Origin: JBOFHT01 sp051649785
Lineage (GTDB): Archaea > Methanobacteriota > Methanobacteria > Methanobacteriales > Methanobacteriaceae
Direction: 5' to 3'
Assembly: GCA_051649785.1 (NCBI GenBank)
Contig: JBOFHT010000059.1
Location: forward strand, 1-62,142
Length of the DNA stretch: 62,142 bases
The position numbers and the translations under genes were made by a program. Under the pieces are notes generated by a model that made no database searches, was not told the DNA's origin, and saw only the letters and a list, made by a program, of their open reading frames with translations. Shown here one piece after another: positions 46,853 through 55,512 of the stretch (position 1 is the first letter of the stretch; every line of letters starts with the position of its first letter).

Positions 46853-47830
46853 TTATTTAAAAACTCCTGAGGCATAAGCAACAACAGATGAATTATCACC
46901 TGAAACATCACCACTAGTAGCATATTTTAAGATTTCACATTTTTTAGCACCTAATTCTCGAGTTACAATAATTGTAGTAGCTACAGGGCCATATCCACAC
47001 ATAGAAATATTATTTTTTTGAATATTATCCATCATAGAAGTTTCATTTAGATTAGCTATATCATTTAAAATTATATTATCATTTTTATAAGCTATTTCAC
47101 TACTAACATAATGGCTGAAATCTGTACTAGCTATTATACCAATAGATTTACAATTTTCTTTAGGATTTTCTGTATTATTCCATTTATTATTATCGTTGAT
47201 GTTATTACTATTATTATCAGAGTTATTATCATTAATATTAATAGAGTTATTACTAAAACTATTAATAACCTCAATAATTGAATTAGCTAGATTAGTAGAA
47301 GTTTCAATATCTTGAGCCCACATAGATATAGGGACTATTTTAAAAGCAATATTCGCTTTTTCTGCAAAGTATTGGAGAAATGGAAGGTGAACCTCAATGG
47401 AATGCTCTTTAATATGAGCAGAATCATCAATAGCTAAAATATCTGAAGATTCAACTAGTTTAGTAGCAAGTTCGGAATCGACTTCCACATTTCCTAAAGG
47501 AGTCTTCCAAGTTCCAGAAACTGAAATTGAAAGAGGAGTACCAATTCCAGTATGATTAGGGCATAGAATAATAAAAGTATCTGGAAACCCATTTTCAACT
47601 AGCTCAAAATAGCTAAAAGCTGCAACATGACCAGAATAATAGTATCCTGCATGAGGAGCCATAATTCCATAGATCTTATTAGTATTATCAACATTAACTA
47701 CTTGATGTTGAAGTTTAGGTAATTTTCCAGGACCTAAATCATGAAAGAAGCAATCCTTAATAGATTCTCTCAAAATATTGGGATTACTATCATAAAATAA
47801 GCCATCTACACTAGGAGACCTTATTGACAT
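46853..47830 (-). CDS. MEMO1 family protein
   Basis: The protein has 325 residues. MEMO family signatures are 'IRSPSVDGLFYDSNP' at the N-terminus, 'GIMAPHAGYYYSGHVAAFSY' (about residues 55-74), 'CPNHTGIGTP' (about 89-98), 'HIKEHSIEVHLPFLQYF' (about 138-154) and 'ASTDFSHYVS'. The fold resembles aromatic-ring-opening dioxygenases but the cellular role is unsettled. About 40 Asn/Ser/Asp residues are inserted at about 190-228, just before 'IGIIASTDFSHY'. It lies between rps2 and mvk in the conserved block. Confidence 0.92.
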   Translation of the reverse strand: MSIRSPSVDGLFYDSNPNILRESIKDCFFHDLGPGKLPKLQHQVVNVDNTNKIYGIMAPHAGYYYSGHVAAFSYFELVENGFPDTFIILCPNHTGIGTPLSISVSGTWKTPLGNVEVDSELATKLVESSDILAIDDSAHIKEHSIEVHLPFLQYFAEKANIAFKIVPISMWAQDIETSTNLANSIIEVINSFSNNSININDNNSDNNSNNINDNNKWNNTENPKENCKSIGIIASTDFSHYVSSEIAYKNDNIILNDIANLNETSMMDNIQKNNISMCGYGPVATTIIVTRELGAKKCEILKYATSGDVSGDNSSVVAYASGVFK

Positions 47831-47910
47831 AATTAAAGCATTTATTTGATATAATTAATCCTAATATTAGTTTTAATATTATTTTTAATCTGAATAGTTT
47901 TAATTTGAAT

Positions 47911-48000
47911 AGTTCTAGGCTAAATAATTATATTATAATTAGTTTTAGAATAAATATTTCTAGGTTAAGTGGTTCTAGAATAAATATTTCTAATCTAATT
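47911..48000. repeat. 30-bp-period repeats upstream of the MEMO gene
   Basis: TAGAATAAATATTTCTA, itself an inverted repeat TAGAA/TTCTA, occurs at 47946-47962 and 47976-47992, exactly 30 bp apart. A weaker unit begins at 47911 (AGTTCTAGGCTAAATAATTA). Together they form three degenerate 30-bp units upstream of the minus-strand MEMO gene. Confidence 0.75.
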
Positions 48001-48034
48001 ACTTATAAACTAATTATTTGAACTTATGGAATAA

Positions 48035-48631
48035 TTATAATTTAAGTTCAAATTCAGCAGGAAGAACATCTAAATCTTCTTCTTCCCCAATTGTACCTTT
48101 AGCTCTTAAGTATTGACGAGCTAATAACCAGTAAACTAAAGCAATAGCTTTTCTACCTTTGTTATTAACAGGAATAGCTAAATCAACAGTTGAAAGTAAG
48201 TTTTCAGTATCACATAAAGCAACAACAGGAATTCCAACTTGTTTAGATTCAATAATAGCTTGAGCATCAGACCTAGGATCAGTTACAACTAAAACTTTAG
48301 GTTCTATGAATTTACCATAGCTAGGATTAGTTAAAGTTCCTGGAATGAAACGACCAGGTAATGTTCTACAACCAGTTAATTTTCCAAACTTCTTTACAGG
48401 AGCTTGACCATATTGCCTTGTAGATACAGCTAATATATCATCTGGGTCATATCTAGTTAAAAATTTAGCAGCTGCATCAATTCTTTCATCAGTTTGCCTT
48501 ACATCTAAAACATATAATCCATCGGAACGTACTCTATAAATGTATTTTTCCATATCATGAGTTTTCTGTTGAGTTCCAATATGTAAACCTGCTGCTAAGT
48601 ATTCTTCTAAAGGTATTAAAAGTTCTGACAA
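48035..48631 (-). CDS. rps2: Small ribosomal subunit protein uS2
   Basis: The protein has 198 residues, the archaeal length. 'EEYLAAGLHIGTQQKT' at the N-terminus, 'RFIPGTLTNPSYGKFIEPKVLVVTDPRSDAQAI' in the middle (shown here in two conserved parts) and 'VGIPVVALCDTENLLSTVDLAIPVNNKGRKAIALVYWLLAR' features are all typical of uS2. It binds the platform-side body of the 30S subunit. It lies downstream of the ferredoxin gene on the minus strand. Confidence 0.96.
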   Translation of the reverse strand: MSELLIPLEEYLAAGLHIGTQQKTHDMEKYIYRVRSDGLYVLDVRQTDERIDAAAKFLTRYDPDDILAVSTRQYGQAPVKKFGKLTGCRTLPGRFIPGTLTNPSYGKFIEPKVLVVTDPRSDAQAIIESKQVGIPVVALCDTENLLSTVDLAIPVNNKGRKAIALVYWLLARQYLRAKGTIGEEEDLDVLPAEFELKL

Positions 48632-48727
48632 TTTATCACCGTTTTAAGTATTAATTAAAAATTTATAATTTATAATCTTAAATTTATTATAATTTTAATA
48701 AATTTGAGTACTATTAAATTTATTTGT

Positions 48728-48919
48728 TTATTCATCTTTTACAACTATGCATTCCTCAGGACAAACATCCATACAGACTTCACATAAGCTACATTCTTCA
48801 ATGTCTTTAATAACGACTTTGTCGCCTTCAAGAACTAAAACTTCCGTAGGGCAAACATCTACACACTCGCCACACTCACTTCCTTCACATTTATCATGAT
48901 CAATTTCAATTTTTGTCAT
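48728..48919 (-). CDS. 2[4Fe-4S] ferredoxin
   Basis: A 63-residue protein with two cluster-binding motifs: 'CEGSECGECVDVCPTEV' (about residues 11-27) and 'CSLCEVCMDVCPEECI' (about 43-58). It is a small acidic electron carrier. The first motif has an extra residue between the first cysteines, a common variant. It is on the same strand between eno and rps2, as I remember it in other Methanobacteriales. Confidence 0.92.
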   Translation of the reverse strand: MTKIEIDHDKCEGSECGECVDVCPTEVLVLEGDKVVIKDIEECSLCEVCMDVCPEECIVVKDE

Positions 48920-49128
48920 ACTATCGCCGTATTTACTCTTTTTATCTAATTTAATATTTTTGTTAGTTTTAATAGTTAAATTATCAATATTATTATTGAT
49001 ATTATCATCAATATTGATTAATTGATTATATTGATTTTATTAATTGTAATAGTTATATTAATTTTATGATTTATATTAACTTTATTATTTTTAATAAATT
49101 TATTAATTATATTAATTTAGTAGAAACA

Positions 49129-50379
49129 TTATAAGTTAAATTTAGCCATTCTAGGATTAGAAAGCTCTTCTTCAATTCTAATTAATTCATTGAGTTTAGC
49201 TATTCTTTCTCCACCTAAAGCACCAGTTTTAATTAAAGGTGCTCCAAAAGCTACAGCTAAATGAGATATTGTATCATCAGTAGTTTCACCAGACCTATGG
49301 GAAACAACAGGCATAATATCATTCTCTTGAGCTAATTTAACAGTTGCATAGGTTTCAGATAATGAACCAATTTGATTAGGCTTAATTATAATACCATTAG
49401 CAGCATTCATTTCTATTCCTTCAGCTAATATTTCTTTATTTGTTACAAAAATATCATCACCACAAATAATACATTTATTACCTGCTTTAGCTGTTAATTC
49501 TGCAAAACCTGTGAAATCAGCTTCATCAAATGGATCTTCAACATAGAACATACCATAAGTATTAATAATATCCTTTACATGTTCAATTTGCTCGCCAGTA
49601 TCTCTTTTAATATTATCTTGAGCATAAATATATTTTTGTTCTTTAGCATCCCACATTTCAGAAGCAGCTATATCTAAAGAAGGTCTAATTCTAATTCCTA
49701 ATTCATCTCCAACTTCTTCACACGCTTGTGCTTGAATTTCAAGAGCTGCATCATTAGTTATATTAGGAACCCAACCACCTTCATCACCTTTACCACCAGT
49801 AAAGTTAGAATCTTTCTTAGCAATTAATTCTTTAAGTTTTTTATGAACAGAAGAATTAGCAAAAACAGCTTCAGTGATGTTTTTAGCCCCAACAGGAACA
49901 ACTAAGAATTCTTGAATATCAGGTGCATTAATACCAGCATGAGCTCCACCATTCATCATATTTCCAAGGGGGTAAGGAATTTCATCCTTCATATTGCCAC
50001 CTAAGAACTTGTAAAGTGGTAAACCATATGATGAGGCAGCTGCTTTAGCTACTGCCATTGAAACAGCAACAGTAGTATTACCTCCAATAGATGAAAGATT
50101 AGGAGTACCATCAATTTCTTTTAAAACAGCATCAATATCATTTAAGTCTTCAGTATCCATACCAATAAGTTCAGAAGAAATAATATCCTCTATTTCACTT
50201 ATTACTTTGTCAACTCCACCTTCAGGAAAAGATACAACTTCACGAGAACCAGTACTAGCCCCACTAGGAGCAGCAGCTCTTCCAAAGCCATTCCAAGTTA
50301 TAACATCAACTTCAACAGTTGCATTTCCACGACTATCTAATATTTTTCTAACACGAATATCTTCTATAACACTATCCAT
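49129..50379 (-). CDS. eno: Enolase
   Basis: Enolase interconverts 2-phosphoglycerate and phosphoenolpyruvate. The protein has 416 residues. 'VRKILDSRGNATVEVDV' (about 9-25), 'GASTGSREVVSF', 'YPLGNMMNGGAHAGINAPDIQEFL' parts, 'KGDEGGWVP', 'YVEDPFDEADF' and 'VVSHRSGETTDDTISHLAVA' are the standard metal- and substrate-binding segments. ATG 50379 starts it. A long 860-bp gap lies upstream. Confidence 0.97.
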   Translation of the reverse strand: MDSVIEDIRVRKILDSRGNATVEVDVITWNGFGRAAAPSGASTGSREVVSFPEGGVDKVISEIEDIISSELIGMDTEDLNDIDAVLKEIDGTPNLSSIGGNTTVAVSMAVAKAAASSYGLPLYKFLGGNMKDEIPYPLGNMMNGGAHAGINAPDIQEFLVVPVGAKNITEAVFANSSVHKKLKELIAKKDSNFTGGKGDEGGWVPNITNDAALEIQAQACEEVGDELGIRIRPSLDIAASEMWDAKEQKYIYAQDNIKRDTGEQIEHVKDIINTYGMFYVEDPFDEADFTGFAELTAKAGNKCIICGDDIFVTNKEILAEGIEMNAANGIIIKPNQIGSLSETYATVKLAQENDIMPVVSHRSGETTDDTISHLAVAFGAPLIKTGALGGERIAKLNELIRIEEELSNPRMAKFNL

Positions 50380-51239
50380 GAAAACCCTCTAATTTTTGTT
50401 TTTTAATTTATTAATTAGATAAATCTTATTAAAAGACTTATCAATTGTTAATGTATTATCATAACTGGATTTAATGGCATTAATACAATTAATATTACAT
50501 ATTATAATAATACATATAATATAGCTAATATAAATACTCCTAATACCTATAATATCAATAATAGTACTAATAATGTAGATACTAATAATACTAATATTAA
50601 TAATTATACTAATTATAATTATAAAAATACTAATAATATTAATAATACTACTATTGATAATATTAACACTAAGCCCATTGTAATCCATACAAGTAACAAC
50701 AATGACATTAGTTTAATTAGTGCCAGTATAATTCAAACTGTTAACACTAGTCATATTACTAAAACCACTAATAGTGACAATACTATGATAAACACCAATG
50801 AAATTAAAATAGTTATAAGTAACCAATTTATTACAGACCTTTGTTAAATCAGAAATAGGAGTTTTTTTATAGATCTAAGTAATAATTGATGAAATTATAT
50901 TTAATTTAATTTTTATGTAAATTTATGTAAATATATGATTGTATAATATAAAATATTACATATATAATATGGAATAGTGTATTAAATATTTTTATTTTGA
51001 ATATGTGTATATTAAATATTTGTATAATTAAATATTTTTATATCAAATATTATTTTAAATATTATTCCAGATATTATATTGAATATTGTAATTAATTACT
51101 ATTATTGTTATTGTATGTTATTTATTATATATATGTTTATTTATTTTTGTTTATTTATTTTAGCTATTGCTAGTAATATTAATAATAATGATACCCTGAC
51201 AACAAAGCTAAATAAAATATTAATGAATAAATTAATTAT
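50380..51239. other. Long gap between eno and rpoK
   Basis: The part 50452-50847 is an open plus-strand frame without a start (listed separately). From about 50930 to 51120 the sequence is AAATATT-rich and repetitive. No RNA gene is seen. Confidence 0.5.
50452..50847 (+). pseudogene. Start-less Asn/Thr-rich open frame, possible gene remnant
   Basis: A plus-strand frame stays open for 131 codons between stops at 50449 and 50845. It begins CIIITGFNG, becomes Asn/Thr/Ile-rich, and ends in about 65 codons of less repetitive sequence ('KPIVIHTSNNNDISLISAS...KIVISNQFITDLC'). The first ATG in frame is only 21 codons before the end, and there is no ribosome-binding site. It may be the 3' part of a decayed surface-protein gene, or chance within AAT-rich DNA. 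No family is recognised. Confidence 0.3.
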
Positions 51240-51437
51240 TTATTCATGGCGAACATCCAAAGGTATTTTACCCTTTTCAAGTTCTAAAGCAGCTATATCT
51301 ATTGGATCTAAAGATTCTGGAACAGGAACTAAAGGTTTAGCACCCATAGATAATTGAAGAGCTCTTGCACCCAGAAGGCGTGCTTTTTCAAAACGATTAA
51401 ATTTGCTTTTTGTAACTTTTGTGGCTTTTGCAACCAT
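51240..51437 (-). CDS. rpoK: RNA polymerase subunit Rpo6 (RpoK)
   Basis: A 65-residue protein with the universal omega/RPB6 core 'TKFNRFEKARLLGARALQLS'-like segment (here 'KSKFNRFEKARLLGARALQL') and 'EKGKIPLDVRHE'-like C-terminus. It stabilises assembly of the archaeal RNA polymerase. It directly follows rpoN on the minus strand. Confidence 0.96.
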   Translation of the reverse strand: MVAKATKVTKSKFNRFEKARLLGARALQLSMGAKPLVPVPESLDPIDIAALELEKGKIPLDVRHE

Positions 51438-51482
51438 GAAAATACCTCACTTATTTTATAATATTAATAAATGAAATTAAAC

Positions 51483-51650
51483 TTATTCCCATGTTTCAAC
51501 ATGAGTTATAAGCATTCTCCTACAGCAATATCTTTTAAGCCCTAAATCATCAAGAACTTTTTTTGGATCTTCATCAGCTACTCTTTCATTATATTCATCA
51601 AAGTGTGCTGAAACTGGTTTTCCACAACTTATACATCTTATAGGAATCAT
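51483..51650 (-). CDS. rpoN: RNA polymerase subunit Rpo10 (RpoN)
   Basis: This short gene encodes 55 residues beginning MIPIRCISCGKPVSAHFDEY and ending with 'KRYCCRRMLITHVETWE'. The 'C-x-x-C' and 'CC' cysteines form the zinc site typical of RPB10/RpoN. The length and sequence are standard. It lies between rps9 and rpoK, 45 bp upstream of rpoK, so the two RNA polymerase subunits are likely co-transcribed. Confidence 0.97.
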   Translation of the reverse strand: MIPIRCISCGKPVSAHFDEYNERVADEDPKKVLDDLGLKRYCCRRMLITHVETWE

Positions 51651-51767
51651 AATAATCAGTTAATTTGTAAAATTTGTTTAATTCTAATTAATTTAATTAT
51701 ATTATTTTAAGTCTAATTATTTAATTTTACTTGCATTAGTTTTTCTTTTTTTTTAACTAAATAGCAA

Positions 51768-51793
51768 TTAAAAAAAATAAAAAAATAAAAAAG
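51768..51793 (-). terminator. T-rich terminator after rps9
   Basis: On the minus strand, T tracts (CTTTTTTATTTTTTTATTTT-like) begin about 13 bp past the uS9 stop. They suggest that the ribosomal operon ends here and rpoN-rpoK has its own promoter. Confidence 0.45.
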
Positions 51794-51805
51794 TAAGGTA
51801 AAGAA

Positions 51806-52207
51806 TTACCTGTAACTTTTCTGTTTACGTGCCCTTGCACCGGGTCCACCGTACTTTTTAGGTTCGGAACGTCTTGGGTCACCTACAAGCATAGTTCTGT
51901 CGTATTGCGCGAATTTTTCTTTTAAATCCATATCATTAGTCCATTGAACTAAACCTTTAGCTATGACCATACGTGCTGCTTCAGCTTGACCCATTACTCC
52001 GCCACCAATTACTTTAACATTAATGTCAACATTATCTACAATGTCGCCAGCTAAAATAAGAGGCTCTTGTAATTTTAAACGTGCTAATTCAGGACTGTAA
52101 AGTTCTACAGGGACTTTGTTAATTCTAACTCTCCCTTTTCCTTCACCTACAGTACCTCGAGCAATAGCTGTTTTTCTTTTCCCACTTGTGTGAATCACTT
52201 TTTTCAT
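51806..52207 (-). CDS. rps9: Small ribosomal subunit protein uS9
   Basis: A 133-residue protein with 'HTSGKRKTAIARGTVGEGKGRVRIN' split over the N-terminus, 'GGGVMGQAEAARMVIAKGLV' in the middle and the basic C-terminus 'GARARKQKSYR' that reaches the decoding site. It follows rpl13 by 48 bp on the minus strand. Confidence 0.97.
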   Translation of the reverse strand: MKKVIHTSGKRKTAIARGTVGEGKGRVRINKVPVELYSPELARLKLQEPLILAGDIVDNVDINVKVIGGGVMGQAEAARMVIAKGLVQWTNDMDLKEKFAQYDRTMLVGDPRRSEPKKYGGPGARARKQKSYR

Positions 52208-52255
52208 AATAAAATCCTCATTATAACTTTAGAAATTATCTACTTGGAAATATAC

Positions 52256-52678
52256 TTAGAATTTAGCTCCTAAGAGTTTTGAAATTTCACCAAGTTCCAT
52301 TGACTTTTTAAGTTGACCTACTTGAGCTTGAGGTACAAGTTCAGTTTCGGATTCACCGAACTCACGAGGAACACCAACATAAGCTTTAAAGCCTTTGAAA
52401 GCTTCTTTACCTTTAGATTTTTTATAAGGTAACATTCCTCTTACAGTTCTTCTGAAAATTTCTTCTGGTCTTCTTGGGTATTTTGGACCCATTTTACGTG
52501 GGTTAGATATACTTGCTCTGTCAAGACGCTGTTTGTACTTAGCATAAACCCATTCCTTAGAACCGGTAATGATAATCTTTTCAGCATTAAGAACAATGAC
52601 ATCTTCCCCTTCAAGAAGCTTCTTACTAATAACACTAGCAAGTCTTCCCATAATATGTCCTTCTCCATTAATAATCAT
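52256..52678 (-). CDS. rpl13: Large ribosomal subunit protein uL13
   Basis: A 140-residue protein with 'GRLASVISKKLLEGEDVIVLNAE' features at the N-terminus, 'PRRPEEIFRRTVRGMLPYKK' (about residues 70-90) and 'KVYVGVP'-type sequence (here 'KAYVGVPREF'). The start MIINGEGHIMGRLA is typical for archaea. It is part of the rps13 to rps9 operon. Confidence 0.97.
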   Translation of the reverse strand: MIINGEGHIMGRLASVISKKLLEGEDVIVLNAEKIIITGSKEWVYAKYKQRLDRASISNPRKMGPKYPRRPEEIFRRTVRGMLPYKKSKGKEAFKGFKAYVGVPREFGESETELVPQAQVGQLKKSMELGEISKLLGAKF

Positions 52679-52763
52679 TTAGTAACACCTTAAATTGTTA
52701 AATTGAATATTTAATTAAGTTAATGAAATTCTTATTTCGAATAATCCAATAATATAAATTAGA

Positions 52764-53129
52764 TTATTCTAATATTTTGATATTATTCCCTTTTGGGTTT
52801 TTATCAAGAATATCATTAATATAAATACATTCTCCACCTGCACTCTCGATTTTCTCTTGAGCAGTTTCAGAGAACTTTAAAGCTATAACACTTACTTTGT
52901 GATTTAATTCTCCACTAGATAAAACTTTTCCAGGAATTAAAACAGTTTCAGAATCATCAGAATGTCTATTAATTTTAGATATATTTACTTCTGATTGTCT
53001 TCTTGAAGATCTATTAAGTCTTTTAGCTACATCTTTCCAAATACTTACTTCTTCCTCAAAAGATTTCTTTTTAAGATCACCTATGAGAGTAATAAGACTA
53101 GGATTGGTTTTAGTATCTTTTCTTACCAT
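52764..53129 (-). CDS. rpl18e: Large ribosomal subunit protein eL18
   Basis: From ATG 53129 the protein has 121 residues; GGAGG lies nine bases upstream, so the six-codon longer frame is rejected. 'TKTNPSLITLIGDLKKKS', 'WKDVAKRLNRSSRRQSEVNISK' and 'VLIPGKVLSSGELNHKVSVIALKFS' are typical of eL18/uL15-like proteins. It starts just after rpoD ends. Confidence 0.95.
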   Translation of the reverse strand: MVRKDTKTNPSLITLIGDLKKKSFEEEVSIWKDVAKRLNRSSRRQSEVNISKINRHSDDSETVLIPGKVLSSGELNHKVSVIALKFSETAQEKIESAGGECIYINDILDKNPKGNNIKILE

Positions 53130-53131
53130 TA

Positions 53132-53950
53132 TTAGCTTCCTCCACAAAATCTGATAAACTTGTTTGCTTTTTCTTCTAAAACATTACAAGCATTTAATAA
53201 AACCTCTTTAGCACTCATTCCACCATCAGTTTCAATTTTAAAGATAAATTCATTTTCTACATAGCTAACATCAATAACTTTATCCCCACTTTCAGTGGTA
53301 TTAGGACAAGCTCTATAGCAACTCTTACACATAGTACAGTCTTCAATATTAGTTATTTTGACTTTCTTACCTTTAGGAGTTACTTTTAAGATAGTCCGTG
53401 GACAAGCATCAACACAAGCTTTACAGAGATCACAGGATTTATCAAAATTTATTTCAGGATAGTTTTTATAAGCACAAGCAGTTGTAGGCATCCATTTAGC
53501 ATGAACTTTTCCTAAACCTAACTGTGCTATTGCTTCAAGCTCAACAGCTTGATTTTCCTTGAGTTTTAAAAGAGGTATAGTATCATGAACGGGTTTGATT
53601 TTTGAGTCATTTGAAGATAAATCTTTAGTATATACAACTCCAGAGTCAGATTTGTTAAGTAATAAAGAAACACTACATTTAGAACAGTATTCTTCACAAT
53701 CACAGTCTTCTTTTAAGACTAAACCATCAATAGCTTCATTATCAGATACTAATGGAACTAAACCTAATCTATGAGCTAATACCTCGTCGAACATTGCAGA
53801 ATCATTTTTAATAATATTAACGTCTTCAACAGCTATTTTAGGAGTTTCAGTCATAGCTATTCTCCTAATAGCATTAACAAATGTTGAATCTACATTACGA
53901 ATTATGAAAATGATTTCATTTCCATTTTCCTCTTTGACTTCTATTTCCAT
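53132..53950 (-). CDS. rpoD: RNA polymerase subunit Rpo3 (RpoD) with Fe-S domain
   Basis: From ATG 53950 the protein has 272 residues; a 16-codon longer frame would overlap rps11. It is the alpha/RPB3-like assembly subunit. The dimerisation core contains 'VDSTFVNAIRRIAMTETPKIAVEDV' features and 'MFDEVLAHRLGLVPL'. A ferredoxin-like insert has 'CDLCKACVDACP' and 'CTMCKSCYRACP', so it should bind two [4Fe-4S] clusters, as in many methanogens. An extra 'CDCEEYCSKC' lies in the first half. Confidence 0.96.
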   Translation of the reverse strand: MEIEVKEENGNEIIFIIRNVDSTFVNAIRRIAMTETPKIAVEDVNIIKNDSAMFDEVLAHRLGLVPLVSDNEAIDGLVLKEDCDCEEYCSKCSVSLLLNKSDSGVVYTKDLSSNDSKIKPVHDTIPLLKLKENQAVELEAIAQLGLGKVHAKWMPTTACAYKNYPEINFDKSCDLCKACVDACPRTILKVTPKGKKVKITNIEDCTMCKSCYRACPNTTESGDKVIDVSYVENEFIFKIETDGGMSAKEVLLNACNVLEEKANKFIRFCGGS

Positions 53951-53951
53951 A

Positions 53952-54344
53952 TTAGACCCTTCTTCCCCTTTTACCTCCAGGTCTTCCAGTACCATCATGA
54001 GGTATAGGAGTTACATCTTCGATTTTACCTATTTTCATTCCTGCTCTGGCAAAAGCCCTAATAGTTGCCTGAGCACCAGGACCTGGACTCCTTGGACCAT
54101 TTCCACCCGGAGCTCTTACTTTTATATGTAAACCAACATAACCTTTTTCTTTAGCATCGTCAGCAGCACGAGTAGCTGCTTCCATAGCTGCAAAAGGAGA
54201 TGCTTCTTGCCTATCAGCACGTACAACTTTTCCACCAGACCACTGAGTAACAGTCTCAGCACCAGTGATATCAGTTACAGTGATAATAGTGTTGTTAAAT
54301 GATGAGTAAATATTAGCTATTCCCCATTTTTCTTCATTTGCCAT
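53952..54344 (-). CDS. rps11: Small ribosomal subunit protein uS11
   Basis: A 130-residue protein with 'WGIANIYSSFNNTIITVTDITGAETV' features, 'QEASPFAAMEAATRAADDAKEKG' in the middle and the C-terminal 'DVTPIPHDGTGRPGGKRGRRV' that contacts 16S rRNA. It is 19 bp downstream of rps4 and adjoins rpoD, in the classic archaeal order. Confidence 0.97.
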   Translation of the reverse strand: MANEEKWGIANIYSSFNNTIITVTDITGAETVTQWSGGKVVRADRQEASPFAAMEAATRAADDAKEKGYVGLHIKVRAPGGNGPRSPGPGAQATIRAFARAGMKIGKIEDVTPIPHDGTGRPGGKRGRRV

Positions 54345-54362
54345 AATTACACCTTATTAAGA

Positions 54363-55007
54363 TTAATCTTTATCCTCGTTAGCGTCTGCATTAGTACCAT
54401 TATCCTTTGGATCTTCAGTTGTTTCAGTAGTTTTATTATCTTTAGTATCTTTTACTTTTGATTTACCTTCTACTTTTGCATCTGCTTTATTATCCTTTGG
54501 ATTTTGGGTTTCTTCAATCATTTTAGCTACTGGTGAAGATGGATAATAACCAATTAAATCTTCTTCATCACGTTTTACCATATAACTAGGTGAATTGACT
54601 TTTTTGCCATTCATAACTATGTGACCATGAACTACAAACATTCTAGCTTCTTTAACAGTTCTAGAAAATCCTTTTCTATGAACCATAGTTTGTAATCTTC
54701 TGTTTAAAATATCTTCAACAGTTAAATTAAGAATATCTTCTAAGTGAGCGTTTTCACCAAGAATTCCCATTCTTTTTAAGTGCCCTAAAAGCTCTTTTTC
54801 TTCTTCTGAAATTTGATCTGAAGAAAACCCTAACAAGTATCTTGCTTCCCTACTGTACTTTTTAACTAAAGTATCAGCTTTCCAAATCTCTTTTTTATTT
54901 CTTAAACCGTATTTAAGAGTTAATCTATTTTCTTCCTTAATCCTATCTGCATTCCATGGATGAGGAGGAGTTTCATAACTTTTACGTGATTTTCTTGGAT
55001 GTCCCAT
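54363..55007 (-). CDS. rps4: Small ribosomal subunit protein uS4 with charged C-terminal tail
   Basis: The protein has 214 residues. 'GHPRKSRKSYETPPHPWNADRI' features start it, and the S4 RNA-binding domain includes 'RRLQTMVHRKGFSRTVKEARMFVVHGHIVMNGKKV' features (about residues 102-138). After about residue 165 comes a ~45-residue tail of Lys, Asp, Thr, Asn and Glu, which is not needed for the fold. It belongs to the operon rps13-rps4-rps11-rpoD. Confidence 0.95.
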   Translation of the reverse strand: MGHPRKSRKSYETPPHPWNADRIKEENRLTLKYGLRNKKEIWKADTLVKKYSREARYLLGFSSDQISEEEKELLGHLKRMGILGENAHLEDILNLTVEDILNRRLQTMVHRKGFSRTVKEARMFVVHGHIVMNGKKVNSPSYMVKRDEEDLIGYYPSSPVAKMIEETQNPKDNKADAKVEGKSKVKDTKDNKTTETTEDPKDNGTNADANEDKD

Positions 55008-55062
55008 AATAATATCTCCTTAAATATCCGAACTTATTTTAATCTAATAAATTCTAATTAAT

Positions 55063-55512
55063 CTATCCTCTTCTTCTACGTACACCGACAGATGAACCTT
55101 TTCTGAAAGTGGATTTAGTTCTTTGACCTCTAACAGGGAGTCCAACTTCGTGTCTTCTTCCTTTGTAGCTTCTAGTTTTTTTCATACGGTTTAAGTCATC
55201 TCTTAAACGCATAGCAAGGTCGGATTCGATTAAATGGCCTGTTTCACCAGTTTCATAATCTTCACGGCGGTTTAGCATCCATTTAGGGATATTATACTTT
55301 TGAGGGTCTTGTAAAGCTTCCTCAATTCTTACGACATCTTCGTCATCAATATAACCAATTTGTTTAGTTAGGTCGAATCCCATTGCAAGGCATAGTGATC
55401 TGGATAAAGAAAGTCCGACACCTTTAATATCAGTTAAAGCATGTGCGATAGTTTTTTTACCATCTACATCCTTTCTGGAAATACGTACCAAATGTTTGAA
55501 ATCGTCTTCCAT
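55063..55512 (-). CDS. rps13: Small ribosomal subunit protein uS13
   Basis: From ATG 55512 the protein has 149 residues. GGAGGT seven bases upstream confirms this start; the longer frame to 55578 is rejected. 'FKHLVRISRKDVDGKKTI', 'HALTDIKGVGLSLSR' and the basic end 'GLPVRGQRTKSTFRKGSSVGVRRRRG' (conserved parts) are typical of archaeal uS13. It is the first gene of the ribosomal/RNA polymerase operon, so the ~600-bp gap upstream should hold the operon promoter. Confidence 0.96.
   Translation of the reverse strand: MEDDFKHLVRISRKDVDGKKTIAHALTDIKGVGLSLSRSLCLAMGFDLTKQIGYIDDEDVVRIEEALQDPQKYNIPKWMLNRREDYETGETGHLIESDLAMRLRDDLNRMKKTRSYKGRRHEVGLPVRGQRTKSTFRKGSSVGVRRRRG

Noticed and set aside
53951..53998. 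Longer RpoD start overlapping rps11
   Set aside because: The extra 16 residues overlap the uS11 coding end and do not match the family. ATG 53950 gives the normal N-terminus.
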